Positions 1 to 6,299 of a DNA stretch of 11,351 bases are shown here, one piece after another. The notes beneath the pieces are model-generated. The model was not told the DNA's origin and did no database searches. It saw only the letters and a program-made list of their open reading frames with translations. The stretch is from NCBI GenBank assembly GCA_031363055.1, contig JANLTP010000009.1, forward strand, positions 1-11,351, given 5' to 3'. Position 1 is the first letter of the stretch. Each line of letters begins with the position of its first letter. This DNA is from JANLTP01 sp031363055 (GTDB lineage Bacteria > Pseudomonadota > Gammaproteobacteria > Burkholderiales > Burkholderiaceae_E). The position numbers and the translations under genes were made by a program.

Positions 1-91
1 ACGTACGCTCGGCCTTGCGCAGCCGAATCACCTGCACGCGACGCTCGTGTCTCGCTTCGGGCGAGAGCTTTCTCATGTCTGTGGTTTCCAT
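1..91 (-). CDS. IS630-type transposase, N-terminal fragment (runs off the left edge)
   Basis: The minus strand from the ATG at 89-91 reads METTDMRKLSPEARHERR and continues VQVIRLRKAER to the window edge, 30 codons with no stop. Starts of the form 'RKLxPEAxxERRxQVxxLRKAG' are typical of the helix-turn-helix N-terminus of IS630-family transposases, which cut and paste at TA dinucleotides. The purine-rich AGGGG just before the ATG could serve as ribosome binding site; the methionine five codons further in is an alternative start. The DDE catalytic part lies outside the window, so intactness cannot be judged. Only 30 residues are visible, so the family call rests on this one motif. Confidence 0.55.
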   Translation of the reverse strand, partial: METTDMRKLSPEARHERRVQVIRLRKAERT

Positions 92-423
92 CACCCCTAT
101 ATGATGGCGCATCTTCATATTTCAAGTTCATAGATTCCGGATCAATAGTCTAATTCTTGATGGAAGTCATCAGGATAGTTTTTGACCGAACTCGCCGAAA
201 AGTCCTTCCGCAATGTTCAATGCTTTCACTGTTGCATAGCATGGTAGGGATAGTTGCTGCGGAGGATAGCCAAATTCGGCGTGATTTTCAGTCGGAAGCT
301 TCGTTAACTTGTTTGCATTCTTTCCCCTGGCTGGGATTCAATGCTTGCCCCTAGCATCACAAACGACGTACAACCGGAGTAGCTTACTGGCAATGGCGAC
401 CGTGAGCTGTCGCCTAAGGAGAG
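92..423. other. Intergenic stretch, no gene recognised
   Basis: This stretch lies between the IS630-type start and the left inverted repeat of the IS3 element. It is less GC-rich than its surroundings. The short open frames in it (for example from 157 and from 309) show no recognisable domain. It presumably contains the outer end of the IS630-type element, but no inverted repeat can be assigned because the other end is outside the window. It contains no sequence resembling the missing 5' part of the tctC gene that lies beyond the IS3 element. Confidence 0.5.
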
Positions 424-448
424 TGGAGTTGACCCACCTTGGTGGACA
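424..448 (+). repeat. IS3 left inverted repeat
   Basis: This begins TGGAGTTGACCC and matches the reverse complement of 1184-1208 at 19 of 25 positions. It lies 29 bases upstream of the orfA start, as expected for the left end of an IS3-family element. Confidence 0.75.
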
Positions 449-477
449 CATTATTGTGGACCAAGAAGGAGTCACCA

Positions 478-879
478 ATGTCCAGGAAGCAGCCGGTTTA
501 CACGCCGGAATTTCCTCAGCAGATCGTCGACCTGGTTAGATCGGGTCGCAGCCCGACCGAGTTGGCTAAGGAATTTGGCTGTCATTTGAGCAGCATTCAA
601 TTGTGGGTCCGTAAGTCAGGCGGATCGACGTCAGTGATGCGTTCATCGGCCTTAAACGTTGCCGAACAAGAAGAGCTGATTCGGCTTCGGAAAGAGAACA
701 AGCAACTTAAGATTGAACGAGACATCTTGTCAAAAGCTACGGCCTGGTTTGCCAACAGCAACGGGCCAATGTCTGGTGAAACGCCAGTTTGTGGCCCAGG
801 CGCCCAATCAGCTGTGGGTGGCCGACATGACCTATGTGCCGACCTGGGCCGGCTTCATCTATCTGGCGGTCGTCATTGA
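478..879 (+). pseudogene. IS3 transposase OrfA, 3' end altered by deletion
   Basis: OrfA starts at the ATG at 478 (MSRKQPVYTPEFPQQIVDL), a few bases downstream of AAGGAG. Residues about 10-50 form the helix-turn-helix (SPTELAKEFGCHLSSIQLW) that binds the element ends. Residues about 65-90 (EELIRLRKENKQLKIERDIL) form the leucine-zipper-like segment typical of IS3 OrfA. The OrfA-like sequence ends near codon 92 (SKATAWFA). After a deletion junction near 776, the frame runs on out of frame through the orfB sequence to a stop at 877-879. The DNA-binding part is therefore intact but the normal OrfA end and frameshift region are lost. A truncated OrfA of this type could still bind the inverted repeats and repress. 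Confidence 0.8.
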
Positions 880-1172
880 TGTGTTCAGTCGCAAGATTGT
901 TGGATGGTCCTTTGGTGAGCGAATGACCAGCGATCTAGTGATCTCGGCGCTGAACATGGCACTGATCACGCGAAAACCCGAATCGGTGATTCACCGATCG
1001 ACGAAGCTGGCCGACAAAAAAAGACGCTCGCCTAGCGATCTTCACCTGGATCGAGACCTGGTACAACCCTCGGCGCTTGCACTCTGCATTGCTGTATCAC
1101 TCGCCCATCGACTTTGAAAGGAACCACGCACAACTGAGTCATACCCCCATCACCGAAATCGTGTCAGCATAG
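776..1172 (+). pseudogene. IS3 transposase OrfB remnant, two deletions and a frameshift
   Basis: From 776 the frame reads KRQFVAQAPNQLWVADMTYV, the start of the rve/DDE integrase core; D in VADMTY is the first catalytic aspartate. It continues to KPESVIH (near 993). The next expected block, with the second aspartate (HSDQG) and the catalytic glutamate, is absent. After about 1000 the sequence resumes in another frame as SWPTKKDARLAIFTWIETWY and then NPRRLHSALLYHSPIDFERN, the usual OrfB C-terminus, ending at the TAG at 1170-1172. The N-terminal HTH portion of OrfB (roughly 90 residues) is also missing. With two of three catalytic acidic residues gone it cannot be active. Confidence 0.85.
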
Positions 1173-1183
1173 AACGACAAAAC

Positions 1184-1208
1184 TGTCCGCGAAAACGGGT
1201 CAAGTCCA
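1184..1208 (-). repeat. IS3 right inverted repeat
   Basis: Read on the minus strand from 1208, it begins TGGACTTGACCC and pairs with the left end at 19 of 25 positions. Its outer edge directly abuts the truncated tctC reading frame. Confidence 0.75.
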
Positions 1209-1940
1209 CCCGACGGCTACACCATTTTGATGCACAACATCACGTTTACGTTGGCGTCGTTGTCGCTCGGCATTGCCGGTCGCGCGCCGTCCAACATCGA
1301 CACCGATTTTGCGCCGATCTCGAATGTTGTCAACGTGCCGCTGGTGATGACCGCACATCCGTCGGTGCCAGCCAACGACCTGCGTGAGCTGGGCGCCTTA
1401 CTTTCGAAGGATCGCAGCCTGCAGTACAACTACGGCTAGACCGGTCCCGGCTCGCTCATGAACGTGATCGGCGAGATGATCAAGCGCGACGCCAAGATCG
1501 ATATAGCGCATGTGCCGTTTCGAGGTGCTGCGCCGCTGAAGCTCGAACTGCTGGCCGGCCGGGTGCAGGTCGGCGATAACCAGGTGTCATCGTCGCTGGC
1601 CGAAATTCGCGGGGGGTCACTCAAAGCGCTGGCGACCAATTCCACCACGAGCGTTCCGGCCTTGCCCGATGTGCCGACCGTACGTGAATTGGGCTTTCCG
1701 AATGCCGAAGCCAACGGCTGGAACGGTTTGTTTGCGCCGGCCAAAAAACCGCGTGAGGTGCTCGAGCGGCTGCAAAAGGAAGTGGCGTCGGCGCTGCAGA
1801 TTCCGGAGCTGGCCAAACGCCTGACCGATATCGCCGCCGAGCCGGTGGGCTCGACGCCTACCGAATTGGACGCGATGCTCAAGGGCCAGTTGAATCAGTT
1901 CAGGCCGATTTTGACCGAACTTAAACCGACGATTGAGTAG
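1209..1940 (+). pseudogene. Bug/TctC tripartite-tricarboxylate solute-binding protein, 5'-truncated with in-frame stop
   Basis: Directly after the IS3 right end the frame reads PDGYTILMHNITFTLASLSL, which matches the 'APDGYTLL' segment about one third of the way into Bug-family (TctC) periplasmic binding proteins. These proteins capture small carboxylates for TTT transporters. The frame is stopped by a TAG at 1437-1439 in YNYG-stop-TGPGS, where family members have a serine or other residue. It then continues in the same frame with family motifs (AHVPFRGAAPLKLELLAG, LPDVPTVRELGFP) to the TAG at 1938-1940. The N-terminal third, including the signal peptide, is missing and is not found left of the IS3 element. 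The last 20 bases overlap the convergent old-yellow-enzyme gene. Before decay it may have belonged with the neighbouring catabolic genes. Confidence 0.88.
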
Positions 1941-3084
1941 GCTGCGGCCAGCCGATGCTCGGCGCGTGGCCTCGGAAATTCTCCAGCCACCAGCGCCAGT
2001 CGTCCTGAACCAGCGAGAACGGCGCGGCGTGATTTAGCTCGCGCGCCGCCCAGATCGGCCAATGCGGATTGGCTAGCGCCGGGCGGCCGAGCATCACCAG
2101 ATCAATCAGTTCCTCGCGGATCACGCGGTCAGCGTTCTGCGGCACACCAAGGTTCCAGCTCGTCGCCACCGGAATGCCGACTTCGTGGCGAACCCGGTTG
2201 GCTCGCTCGACCATGAAGCCGACGTTGTTCATTGGCGGGTCGATCATTTCATCGGTGTTAAAGCCGAGCGACAGGTCAGCCAAATCCAGGCCGTGTTCCT
2301 TCATCATCTTGACCGCGATGATCGAATCTTCGAACTGCGTGCCTTTCGGATTCAGATCGTCGGACCCCAGCCGCATCGTCAGCGGATACTTCTCCGGCCA
2401 AACCGCGCGCACCGCGTCGAGCGCCTCGCAATGAAAACGGGCGCGATTGGCGACGCTGCCGCCGTATTGGTCGGTGCGCTGGTTGGCCAGCGGTGAGAAA
2501 AAGCTCGCGCCCAGGTAGCCATGGGCAAAGTGCATTTCCAGCCATTGGTAGCCGGCGTCGAGCGCCCGAACCGCCGCCGCCGTATAAGCCCTGTGAATTT
2601 GCTTGATCTCGTCGATGCTTAAGGCGTGCACCGGGTGGGTTCGGCCGCCTCCACCATAGGGAATCGCCGAAGGCGCGACACAAGTCCAGCCGTCGGGGTG
2701 ATCGGGCGGCAATGATTTGCGGAAAGCTTTGGTCATCGTACCCAAATGCGGCGGTAATTCGCTGCCCTTGCGGCCGGTGTGGCCAAGCTGGATCGCTGGC
2801 ACCGCACCCATGCGCTGGATGATCGCGGCCACCCGCGCATGACCTTCGATCTGATCGTCGCTCCAGAGGCCGCCGCACGAGGTGGTGGTGCGGCCTTCGG
2901 GGACGATCGCCATCTGCTCGCCGAACACCAGCGCGAAACCGCCGGCGGCGCGTGCGCCGAGGTAGCTCACATGATAGTCGTCGAGCTTGCCATCAACCGA
3001 GTTGTACATCGTCATCGGCGACATCACGATGCGGTTGCGCAGGGTCACCCCTTTGAGGGTGAACGGGGTAAACAGGTCTGGCAT
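1921..3084 (-). CDS. NADH:flavin oxidoreductase, old yellow enzyme family
   Basis: The product has 387 residues. It is an FMN-binding TIM barrel of the OYE family (YqjM/NamA-like class), which reduces activated C=C bonds using NAD(P)H. Landmarks: the N-terminal LFTPFTLKGVTLRNRIVMSP; QLGHTGRK (residues 99-106); the substrate-binding pair H185/H188 in EMHFAHGYL; the FSPLANQRTDQYGGS signature (196-210); and the phosphate-binding LGRPALANP near the C-terminus. In the YqjM class the position corresponding to T25 (SPMTMY) is usually a cysteine that tunes the flavin, so this is a variant. There is no C-terminal FeS/NAD extension, so it is not a full 2,4-dienoyl-CoA reductase. It lies 12 bases downstream of the GST gene in the same direction, suggesting one operon. 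The substrate is unknown. Confidence 0.92.
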   Translation of the reverse strand: MPDLFTPFTLKGVTLRNRIVMSPMTMYNSVDGKLDDYHVSYLGARAAGGFALVFGEQMAIVPEGRTTTSCGGLWSDDQIEGHARVAAIIQRMGAVPAIQLGHTGRKGSELPPHLGTMTKAFRKSLPPDHPDGWTCVAPSAIPYGGGGRTHPVHALSIDEIKQIHRAYTAAAVRALDAGYQWLEMHFAHGYLGASFFSPLANQRTDQYGGSVANRARFHCEALDAVRAVWPEKYPLTMRLGSDDLNPKGTQFEDSIIAVKMMKEHGLDLADLSLGFNTDEMIDPPMNNVGFMVERANRVRHEVGIPVATSWNLGVPQNADRVIREELIDLVMLGRPALANPHWPIWAARELNHAAPFSLVQDDWRWWLENFRGHAPSIGWPQPTQSSV

Positions 3085-3096
3085 AAAAATCGCCGC

Positions 3097-3708
3097 TTAC
3101 TGTGGCGGCAGGACGGTCGCTTGCATAGCCGGGCGCGCGTTGAACTTCGCGAACCACGCGGCTGCGGCCGGGTACTGCGCGCGCCAATCAAGCGAGCTGA
3201 ATCGCAAGTCCAGGTATCCGAGCACGCAACCGAAGGTGATCTTGCCAATGTCGATGCTGTCACCCCATTTTGCGGCATTGGCGTTGATCAGCGCCAAGCC
3301 CGAATGAATTTTCTCCCTTTGGCCCTTGGTCCAATCGGCCCAGCGCAAGGCCTCGGGCCGCATCGCGCCTTCGTAGCGCGCCAACAGCGCGGCGTCGAGA
3401 ATGCCATCGCCCAGCGATTGCTCGGTCAACACTTGCCAGCGCGCGGCACCCGTGGCCGGGAAAAACTTGCCCATGCCCAGATCGTTCAGGTATTCGCAGA
3501 TAACGCGGCTGTCGTAAAGCACCGCGCCGTCGTCGGTGATGAAGGTTGGCAACTTGCCTAAAGGATTTTTCGCAACGATCGTCTGATCGCGGGTGATCGG
3601 GTTGGCCGCCCCGGTGACTTTTTCGATGCGATCGGCCAGGCCGAGCTCAATGGCAACGACCATGCACTTGCGGACGTAGGGAGAAAAGGGCGAGTAGTAG
3701 ATTTTCAT
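3097..3708 (-). CDS. Glutathione S-transferase family protein
   Basis: The product has 203 residues from the ATG at 3706-3708 (MKIYYSPFSPYVRKCMVVAI). An in-frame start five codons upstream is possible, but family members begin at MK(I/L). The N-terminal thioredoxin-like domain shows SPFSPYVRKC (residues 6-15), the cis-proline loop NPLGKLPTFITDDG and the glutathione gamma-glutamyl-binding YDSRVICEYL. The C-terminal half is the usual all-helical domain (about 90-200). Such proteins conjugate or remove glutathione from electrophilic substrates in the cytoplasm. It is the first gene of a likely two-gene operon with the old yellow enzyme, and both would suit detoxification or catabolism of unsaturated or aromatic electrophiles. 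No strong ribosome binding site is visible before the chosen start. Confidence 0.92.
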   Translation of the reverse strand: MKIYYSPFSPYVRKCMVVAIELGLADRIEKVTGAANPITRDQTIVAKNPLGKLPTFITDDGAVLYDSRVICEYLNDLGMGKFFPATGAARWQVLTEQSLGDGILDAALLARYEGAMRPEALRWADWTKGQREKIHSGLALINANAAKWGDSIDIGKITFGCVLGYLDLRFSSLDWRAQYPAAAAWFAKFNARPAMQATVLPPQ

Positions 3709-3969
3709 CGACGTCTTTCGCAAAGTGAGGACCGTTTTTGTCGAATCATGTCAATCAGGCTCGCACTTTACCGCGCTTTAGGATAAATCCTCAACCAGCG
3801 CGAAAATCAATCGACGCCATTGACCCCATGCCTGTGTTCGCCCGCCGCGGGCCAGCGCTCACCGACTCGGATCGAGGATTACCGGCATTCAATTGAGCGT
3901 GGATTCTGGCTGCTTCACTCGCAAATCGCCGAGCTGGAGAGTCCTGTGAGATACATGCAGTTGGGTTGA
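3709..3969. other. Intergenic region upstream of the GST gene
   Basis: No gene is recognised here. It should contain the promoter of the GST-OYE operon (minus strand), but no convincing -35/-10 pair can be assigned by eye. A short imperfect palindrome with 5-bp arms (AGGAT/ATCCT) lies near 3779-3790. The open frames on the minus strand here show no known motif. Confidence 0.4.
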
Positions 3970-4213
3970 CGGTGTTTTGCGCCGGCATTGCGGAGCCTCT
4001 TGGCGGCTTGCAGCGGCCTGAGTCCGCGCGTGATTCCAACGCCGGCCAGGCCGATGAGCTGCGACGACAGCGTCAAGAGCGCCTATAGCCCCGACGGTGA
4101 CACGATGGTCGTAGCGATCCGGGCCATCAAGAAGGGCGATAACTTGATTGCGGTTGATTCGCCGTCGCCGATCAAGACCGCCAAGTCTTACTCGGAAGGC
4201 ATCGGTATCGGAG
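3970..4213 (+). pseudogene. Tannase/feruloyl esterase family remnant (N-terminal fragment, internally deleted)
   Basis: The frame reads LRSLLAACSGLSP, then SCDDSVKSAYSPDGDTMVVA, IRAIKKGDNLIAVDSPSPI, and KTAKSYSEGIGIGG before a TAG. The 'SCDDS...KSAY.PD..T.VV..(K)AF/IKKGD' pattern and the 'SYSEGIGIE' block are recalled from the N-terminal region of secreted tannase/feruloyl-esterase alpha/beta hydrolases. In those proteins a further segment with a conserved CLVK(L/N) block lies between the two parts, so an internal deletion is inferred between SPI and SYSEG. No start codon with ribosome binding site is present, and the frame opens only after a TGA at 3967-3969. A hydrophobic signal-peptide-like run lies in another frame just upstream (LTVFCAGIA), suggesting a frameshift. 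Everything after GIGI, including the catalytic domain, is lost at the edge of IS91-type DNA. Confidence 0.6.
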
Positions 4214-5348
4214 GATAGACATTTCAAACCCTGTTTTCGCCGGAGAGTCGCTCAGTTTGGTCACGGGTACGAGGGTCTGGGCACGCGCACGAGTTGAGTT
4301 TGCCAACCAACCGATCTCGATTAGCGGTACCTTTGGCTCGAGGGGTAAGATCCGGGCCGATTCCCAGGCGCCGCAGAAGGTTCTTCCGGTAACGGCTCGC
4401 GCGTTGCTGGCGCCGATCGGATCGAGCGGCGATGGTTGGCTGACTCAGAAAACAGCTTGCAGCGGCATTTGGCCGCGCGCAGGCGCCCGAGGCGGTGGCC
4501 TCGCCTGCAGGCCCAGATAGGCGAGGATCTTCTCGATCACCGGCCTCTCGAGAATCGCCGCGATGATCGTAAATTCGCCGCCGCAGTTCGGGCAGTGCGC
4601 AAGGTCGAGATCGAAAACGCGCTTGAGTAGCCGCACCCAACTGGGCGGCACTGACCGGTGAGAGCCGTTTTGCTCACTCACATCCGCTTGTCTTACCGGG
4701 GCGGTCTCCGGTGACGGCTTGGGCACCACCTGAGCGCGCAGCTTCGCATTCGGTGCCAACACGCCATGAAACCGGATCAGGTGCAGTTTCGGCCTGGGCA
4801 CCAGCGCGGCAAGGCGCTGCATGCATGAACTCCAGCGGCGACATCACCAGATGGGTAGTGCCATCTCGCCAAGGTGTCTTCAACGTCAGCACCACTTGGC
4901 CGGCCGCGTTGCACCGCTCCCGTTAATTGGCGATCGCCGGGCGAGTGATGTAGCAACACAGCCGCTCCAGCGGCTTACGCTCGTGCGCGGCGCAGCACAC
5001 CGCCGCGTGCAGGCTAAAACCCTCCGAGTTGGCACACAGGCGCTGCTTGATGTCGGTCGCACTGGGCTTGGCGCCTTGCAAGGTCAGCACTTTCTGGCCG
5101 GCCCGAGGACCGTAGGCTATGCGATAAACGTAGGCTGCGGCCTGCAGACGCGGTATCGCGCGGGCCTCGTGCGAATCGCCATCGTCACTGGCCAAGTAGG
5201 TTTCGCCCTGCTCTTCGACCAGGATCCCTTGCCGTGTCAGCGACTTCATCATCCGCCTGATGATCTTATGCAGCACCACCTGCACCGCTTCGTCGCTCGG
5301 TGCGGGGACTTCGACAAACACCGGCCCATCGGCACCGCGCCGATGGCG
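4214..5348 (-). mobile_element. IS91-family element remnant
   Basis: This contains a decayed IS91-type transposase on the minus strand, plus about 230 bases beyond its stop with no gene, which may be the 3' terminal region of the element. IS91-family elements move by rolling-circle transposition and have no terminal inverted repeats or target duplications, so the borders here are approximate. The left border is placed where tannase-like coding sequence ends, and the right where transposase-like sequence ends. Confidence 0.6.
4445..5348 (-). pseudogene. IS91-family transposase, C-terminal two thirds with a nonsense codon and a frameshift
   Basis: Read on the minus strand the pieces are, in order: VFVEVPAPSDEAVQVVLHKI, YRIAYGPRAGQKVLTLQGAK, then HAAVCCAAHERKPLERLCCY and ITRPAIAN. 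A TAA at about 4923-4925 interrupts here (family members have a glutamate codon in 'ANE'). It then continues as NAAGQVVLTLKTPWRDGTTH, LVMSPLEFM, and after a frameshift QRLAALVPRPKLHLIRFHGV, LAPNAKLRA, HCPNCGGEF and IIAAILERPVIEKILAYLGL to the stop at 4445. The frameshift comes from a 4-bp tandem duplication (ATGCATGC near 4821-4828). The 5' part with the HUH nuclease residues is missing, and an in-frame TAA lies upstream of the surviving part. The gene is dead. Confidence 0.88.
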
Positions 5349-5382
5349 GTTTCCATCTGAGTTGACAGTTGATTAGGAGTTC

Positions 5383-5460
5383 ATGGCGTGGATCAAAAAC
5401 GGCAGACCCAAAACAATGGGCGACGTGGCAATCGAGTGGTTAATGCTCAACCCTCGATAA
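5383..5460 (+). CDS. Short open frame with a good ribosome binding site (doubtful)
   Basis: A 25-codon frame (MAWIKNGRPKTMGDVAIEWL, then MLNPR) follows TTAGGAG with five bases of spacing before the ATG. No similarity is recognised. It lies between the IS91-type remnant and the cassette region, opposite to the cassette genes. It may be the truncated start of a longer gene or chance. It is listed only because the ribosome binding site is unusually good. Confidence 0.2.
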   Translation: MAWIKNGRPKTMGDVAIEWLMLNPR

Positions 5461-5623
5461 ACAGGGGCAGCAAATGGCCGCTTCTGGCCGAACTTGCCCG
5501 GTCGCAGCGTATCAGTTCTGCGCTTCTGAATGACCGGTCATTGGAACGCCAACATTCGTGGCGCGACGCATCAGACGCCCGCAGTCGACCCCAAGCAGAC
5601 CTTAGAGGGCCGGAAAAGCGGAC
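5461..5623. other. Non-coding stretch beyond the second attC, possible start of a third, broken cassette
   Basis: On the minus strand this follows the attC at 5624-5676, where a third cassette would begin. No gene is recognised on either strand. It holds the perfect palindrome described separately. A core-like GTTGGCG occurs on the minus strand at about 5547-5553, without a visible partner. The IS91-type remnant begins about 115 bases to the left and may have replaced the rest of the array. Confidence 0.35.
5529..5542. repeat. 14-bp perfect palindrome AATGACCGGTCATT
   Basis: AATGACCGGTCATT is identical to its own reverse complement. Palindromes with a TGACCGGTCA centre resemble operators of dimeric regulators (for example TetR-type), but no regulator gene or promoter is seen beside it. 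A second, looser half-site (GCGGCCATTTG) occurs on the minus strand about 60 bases to the left. Confidence 0.4.
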
Positions 5624-5676
5624 GCGCAACGTAGAGCTAACCTGCGCTTTGCGGCAGGTTGAGCGCCGGGTTGGGC
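5624..5676 (-). other. attC recombination site of the NTF2-like cassette
   Basis: Read on the minus strand, it begins with a perfect R'' core GCCCAAC (5676-5670, consensus RYYYAAC). It contains a 7-bp stem AACCTGC/GCAGGTT with an 8-base loop, and ends with the R'-type core GTTGCGC (5630-5624, consensus GTTRRRY with one mismatch). The site is 53 bp and starts 21 bases after the stop codon of the NTF2-like gene, the usual position. When the cassette is circularised, its R' becomes GTTGGGC, taken from the cassette start at 6242, which is the exact complement of this R''. That is the rule for a genuine cassette. Confidence 0.72.
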
Positions 5677-6242
5677 GTCATTGCGCTCCGTCAAGTGTTA
5701 CGGGCTTTCCAGTCGGGCCTGCTGTTCCCATCCCGGTGCCAACTGCAGGCCCGGGCGTTCATCGTCCCAGGCCATTGAGCTCATCTTCCAGCCCAGGGGT
5801 GTGTTTATGAACTGGGTGGAGATCATTCCTCGTCCGTTAAACGACGAGCCCTTCAATGTGCCGGACTTGGTGTAAGCGCTGAAGCGGTGGGCTACGTTTC
5901 CGAAAACTTCTGTGAACTCAGACAGCTCTGCCTCGTGAAATTCAGTCAGATAGCCGGCGCGGACGCTCTCATGGCGTGGAGCGATAAACTCCGATACGGA
6001 TGAAATTTCCGGCGTTGGACTGACGTTCTTGACGAGCAGACCGCGCTCGATGAATAGCGTGTGGATGTGCTGGTAATCGGGAGCGTTGCCCGGAGTGAAC
6101 GAAACCGATTGGAAGAACTCCTGTGCCAAACGATCAAGCTCGGTCTTGATAGCTGCGCGGCTCTGCAAGTTGCTCATCGGTTACCTCCTACGGTAGTGCA
6201 TTCTGCGATCGACTTGGCGCCGGTGGTGTTTATGACGCCCAA
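5630..6242 (-). mobile_element. Integron gene cassette 2 (NTF2-like protein), about 613 bp
   Basis: The boundaries are the G|TT cleavage points of the two flanking core sites: the GTTGGGC ending attC1 at 6243-6237, and the GTTGCGC ending attC2 at 5630-5624, both on the minus strand. The cassette holds one gene with a 64-base leader and its own attC, and it faces away from attI as cassettes do. Its start (TTGGGC) and its R'' (GCCCAAC) are complementary. Confidence 0.7.
5698..6177 (-). CDS. NTF2/SnoaL-like (DUF4440-type) protein, cassette-encoded
   Basis: The product has 159 residues from the ATG at 6175-6177, preceded by AGGAGGT with about five bases of spacing, a strong ribosome binding site. 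There is no signal peptide or membrane segment, so it is cytoplasmic. It is predicted to be an alpha+beta barrel: an N-terminal helix (about 6-25, AIKTELDRLAQEFFQSVSFT) and C-terminal strands with EAELSEFTEVFGNVAHRFSA and GRGMISTQFINTPLGWKMSS, followed by MAWDDERPGL. Such ketosteroid-isomerase-like folds bind small hydrophobic ligands or act as isomerases, hydrolases or cyclases, and the sequence does not say which. NTF2-like folds are a known cassette product (the Bal32a structure). It lies downstream of the TctC cassette and could be co-transcribed from the same upstream promoter. Confidence 0.85.
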   Translation of the reverse strand: MSNLQSRAAIKTELDRLAQEFFQSVSFTPGNAPDYQHIHTLFIERGLLVKNVSPTPEISSVSEFIAPRHESVRAGYLTEFHEAELSEFTEVFGNVAHRFSAYTKSGTLKGSSFNGRGMISTQFINTPLGWKMSSMAWDDERPGLQLAPGWEQQARLESP

Positions 6243-6299
6243 CACTCCCGTTCAGCGGCGCGCCGCTTGCGGCGCGTCCGCTGCAACGGATGGTTCGGC
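6237..6299 (-). other. attC recombination site of the TctC cassette
   Basis: Two outer core sites, GCCCAAC (6237-6243) and GTTCGGC (6293-6299), pair at 6 of 7 positions. Inside them, CCGTT (6248-6252) pairs with AACGG (6285-6289). The central stem CAGCGGCGCGCC pairs with GGCGCG-T-CCGCTG across a short loop, leaving one unpaired T as an extrahelical base. This nested R-L-stem-L-R layout and 63-bp length are those of attC sites, and the sequence closely resembles the aadA-type '59-base element' with its GCCGCTT-GCGGCGCG centre. Read on the minus strand, the R' core GTTGGGC is a perfect GTTRRRY. It lies 51 bases after the tctC stop and 59 bases before the next gene. No run of T follows, so it is not a typical terminator. 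Confidence 0.78.

Larger units (their letters stand above)
424..1208 (+). mobile_element. IS3-family insertion sequence, internally deleted (785 bp)
   Basis: Both ends are present. The 25 bases at 424-448 and the reverse complement of 1184-1208 match at 19 of 25 positions, sharing TTGACCC and GGACA blocks. Between them are OrfA and pieces of OrfB of an IS3-type transposase. Intact IS3 elements are usually about 1.2-1.5 kb, so several hundred bases are missing, and two deletion points are visible in the coding sequence (near 776 and near 1000). No direct repeat flanks the element: the left neighbour ends AAGGAGAG and the right begins CCCGACGG. It is probably immobile by itself, but the ends could still be used in trans by a related transposase. 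Confidence 0.8.

Noticed and set aside
2069..2878. Long open frames on the plus strand and in other minus frames across the old-yellow-enzyme gene
   Set aside because: They are shadows caused by high GC content. The minus-strand frame at 1921-3084 has all family motifs.
2779..3561. 260-codon plus-strand open frame across the OYE start and the GST gene
   Set aside because: It has no recognisable domain and is antisense to two clear protein families.
4224..4640. 138-codon minus-strand frame at the IS91 3' end
   Set aside because: It overlaps the recognised transposase C-terminus in another frame and shows no motif.
6253..6283. GC-rich hairpin after tctC as a rho-independent terminator
   Set aside because: No T-run follows on the minus strand, and the hairpin lies inside a larger nested repeat with outer cores GCCCAAC/GTTCGGC, which fits an attC site better.
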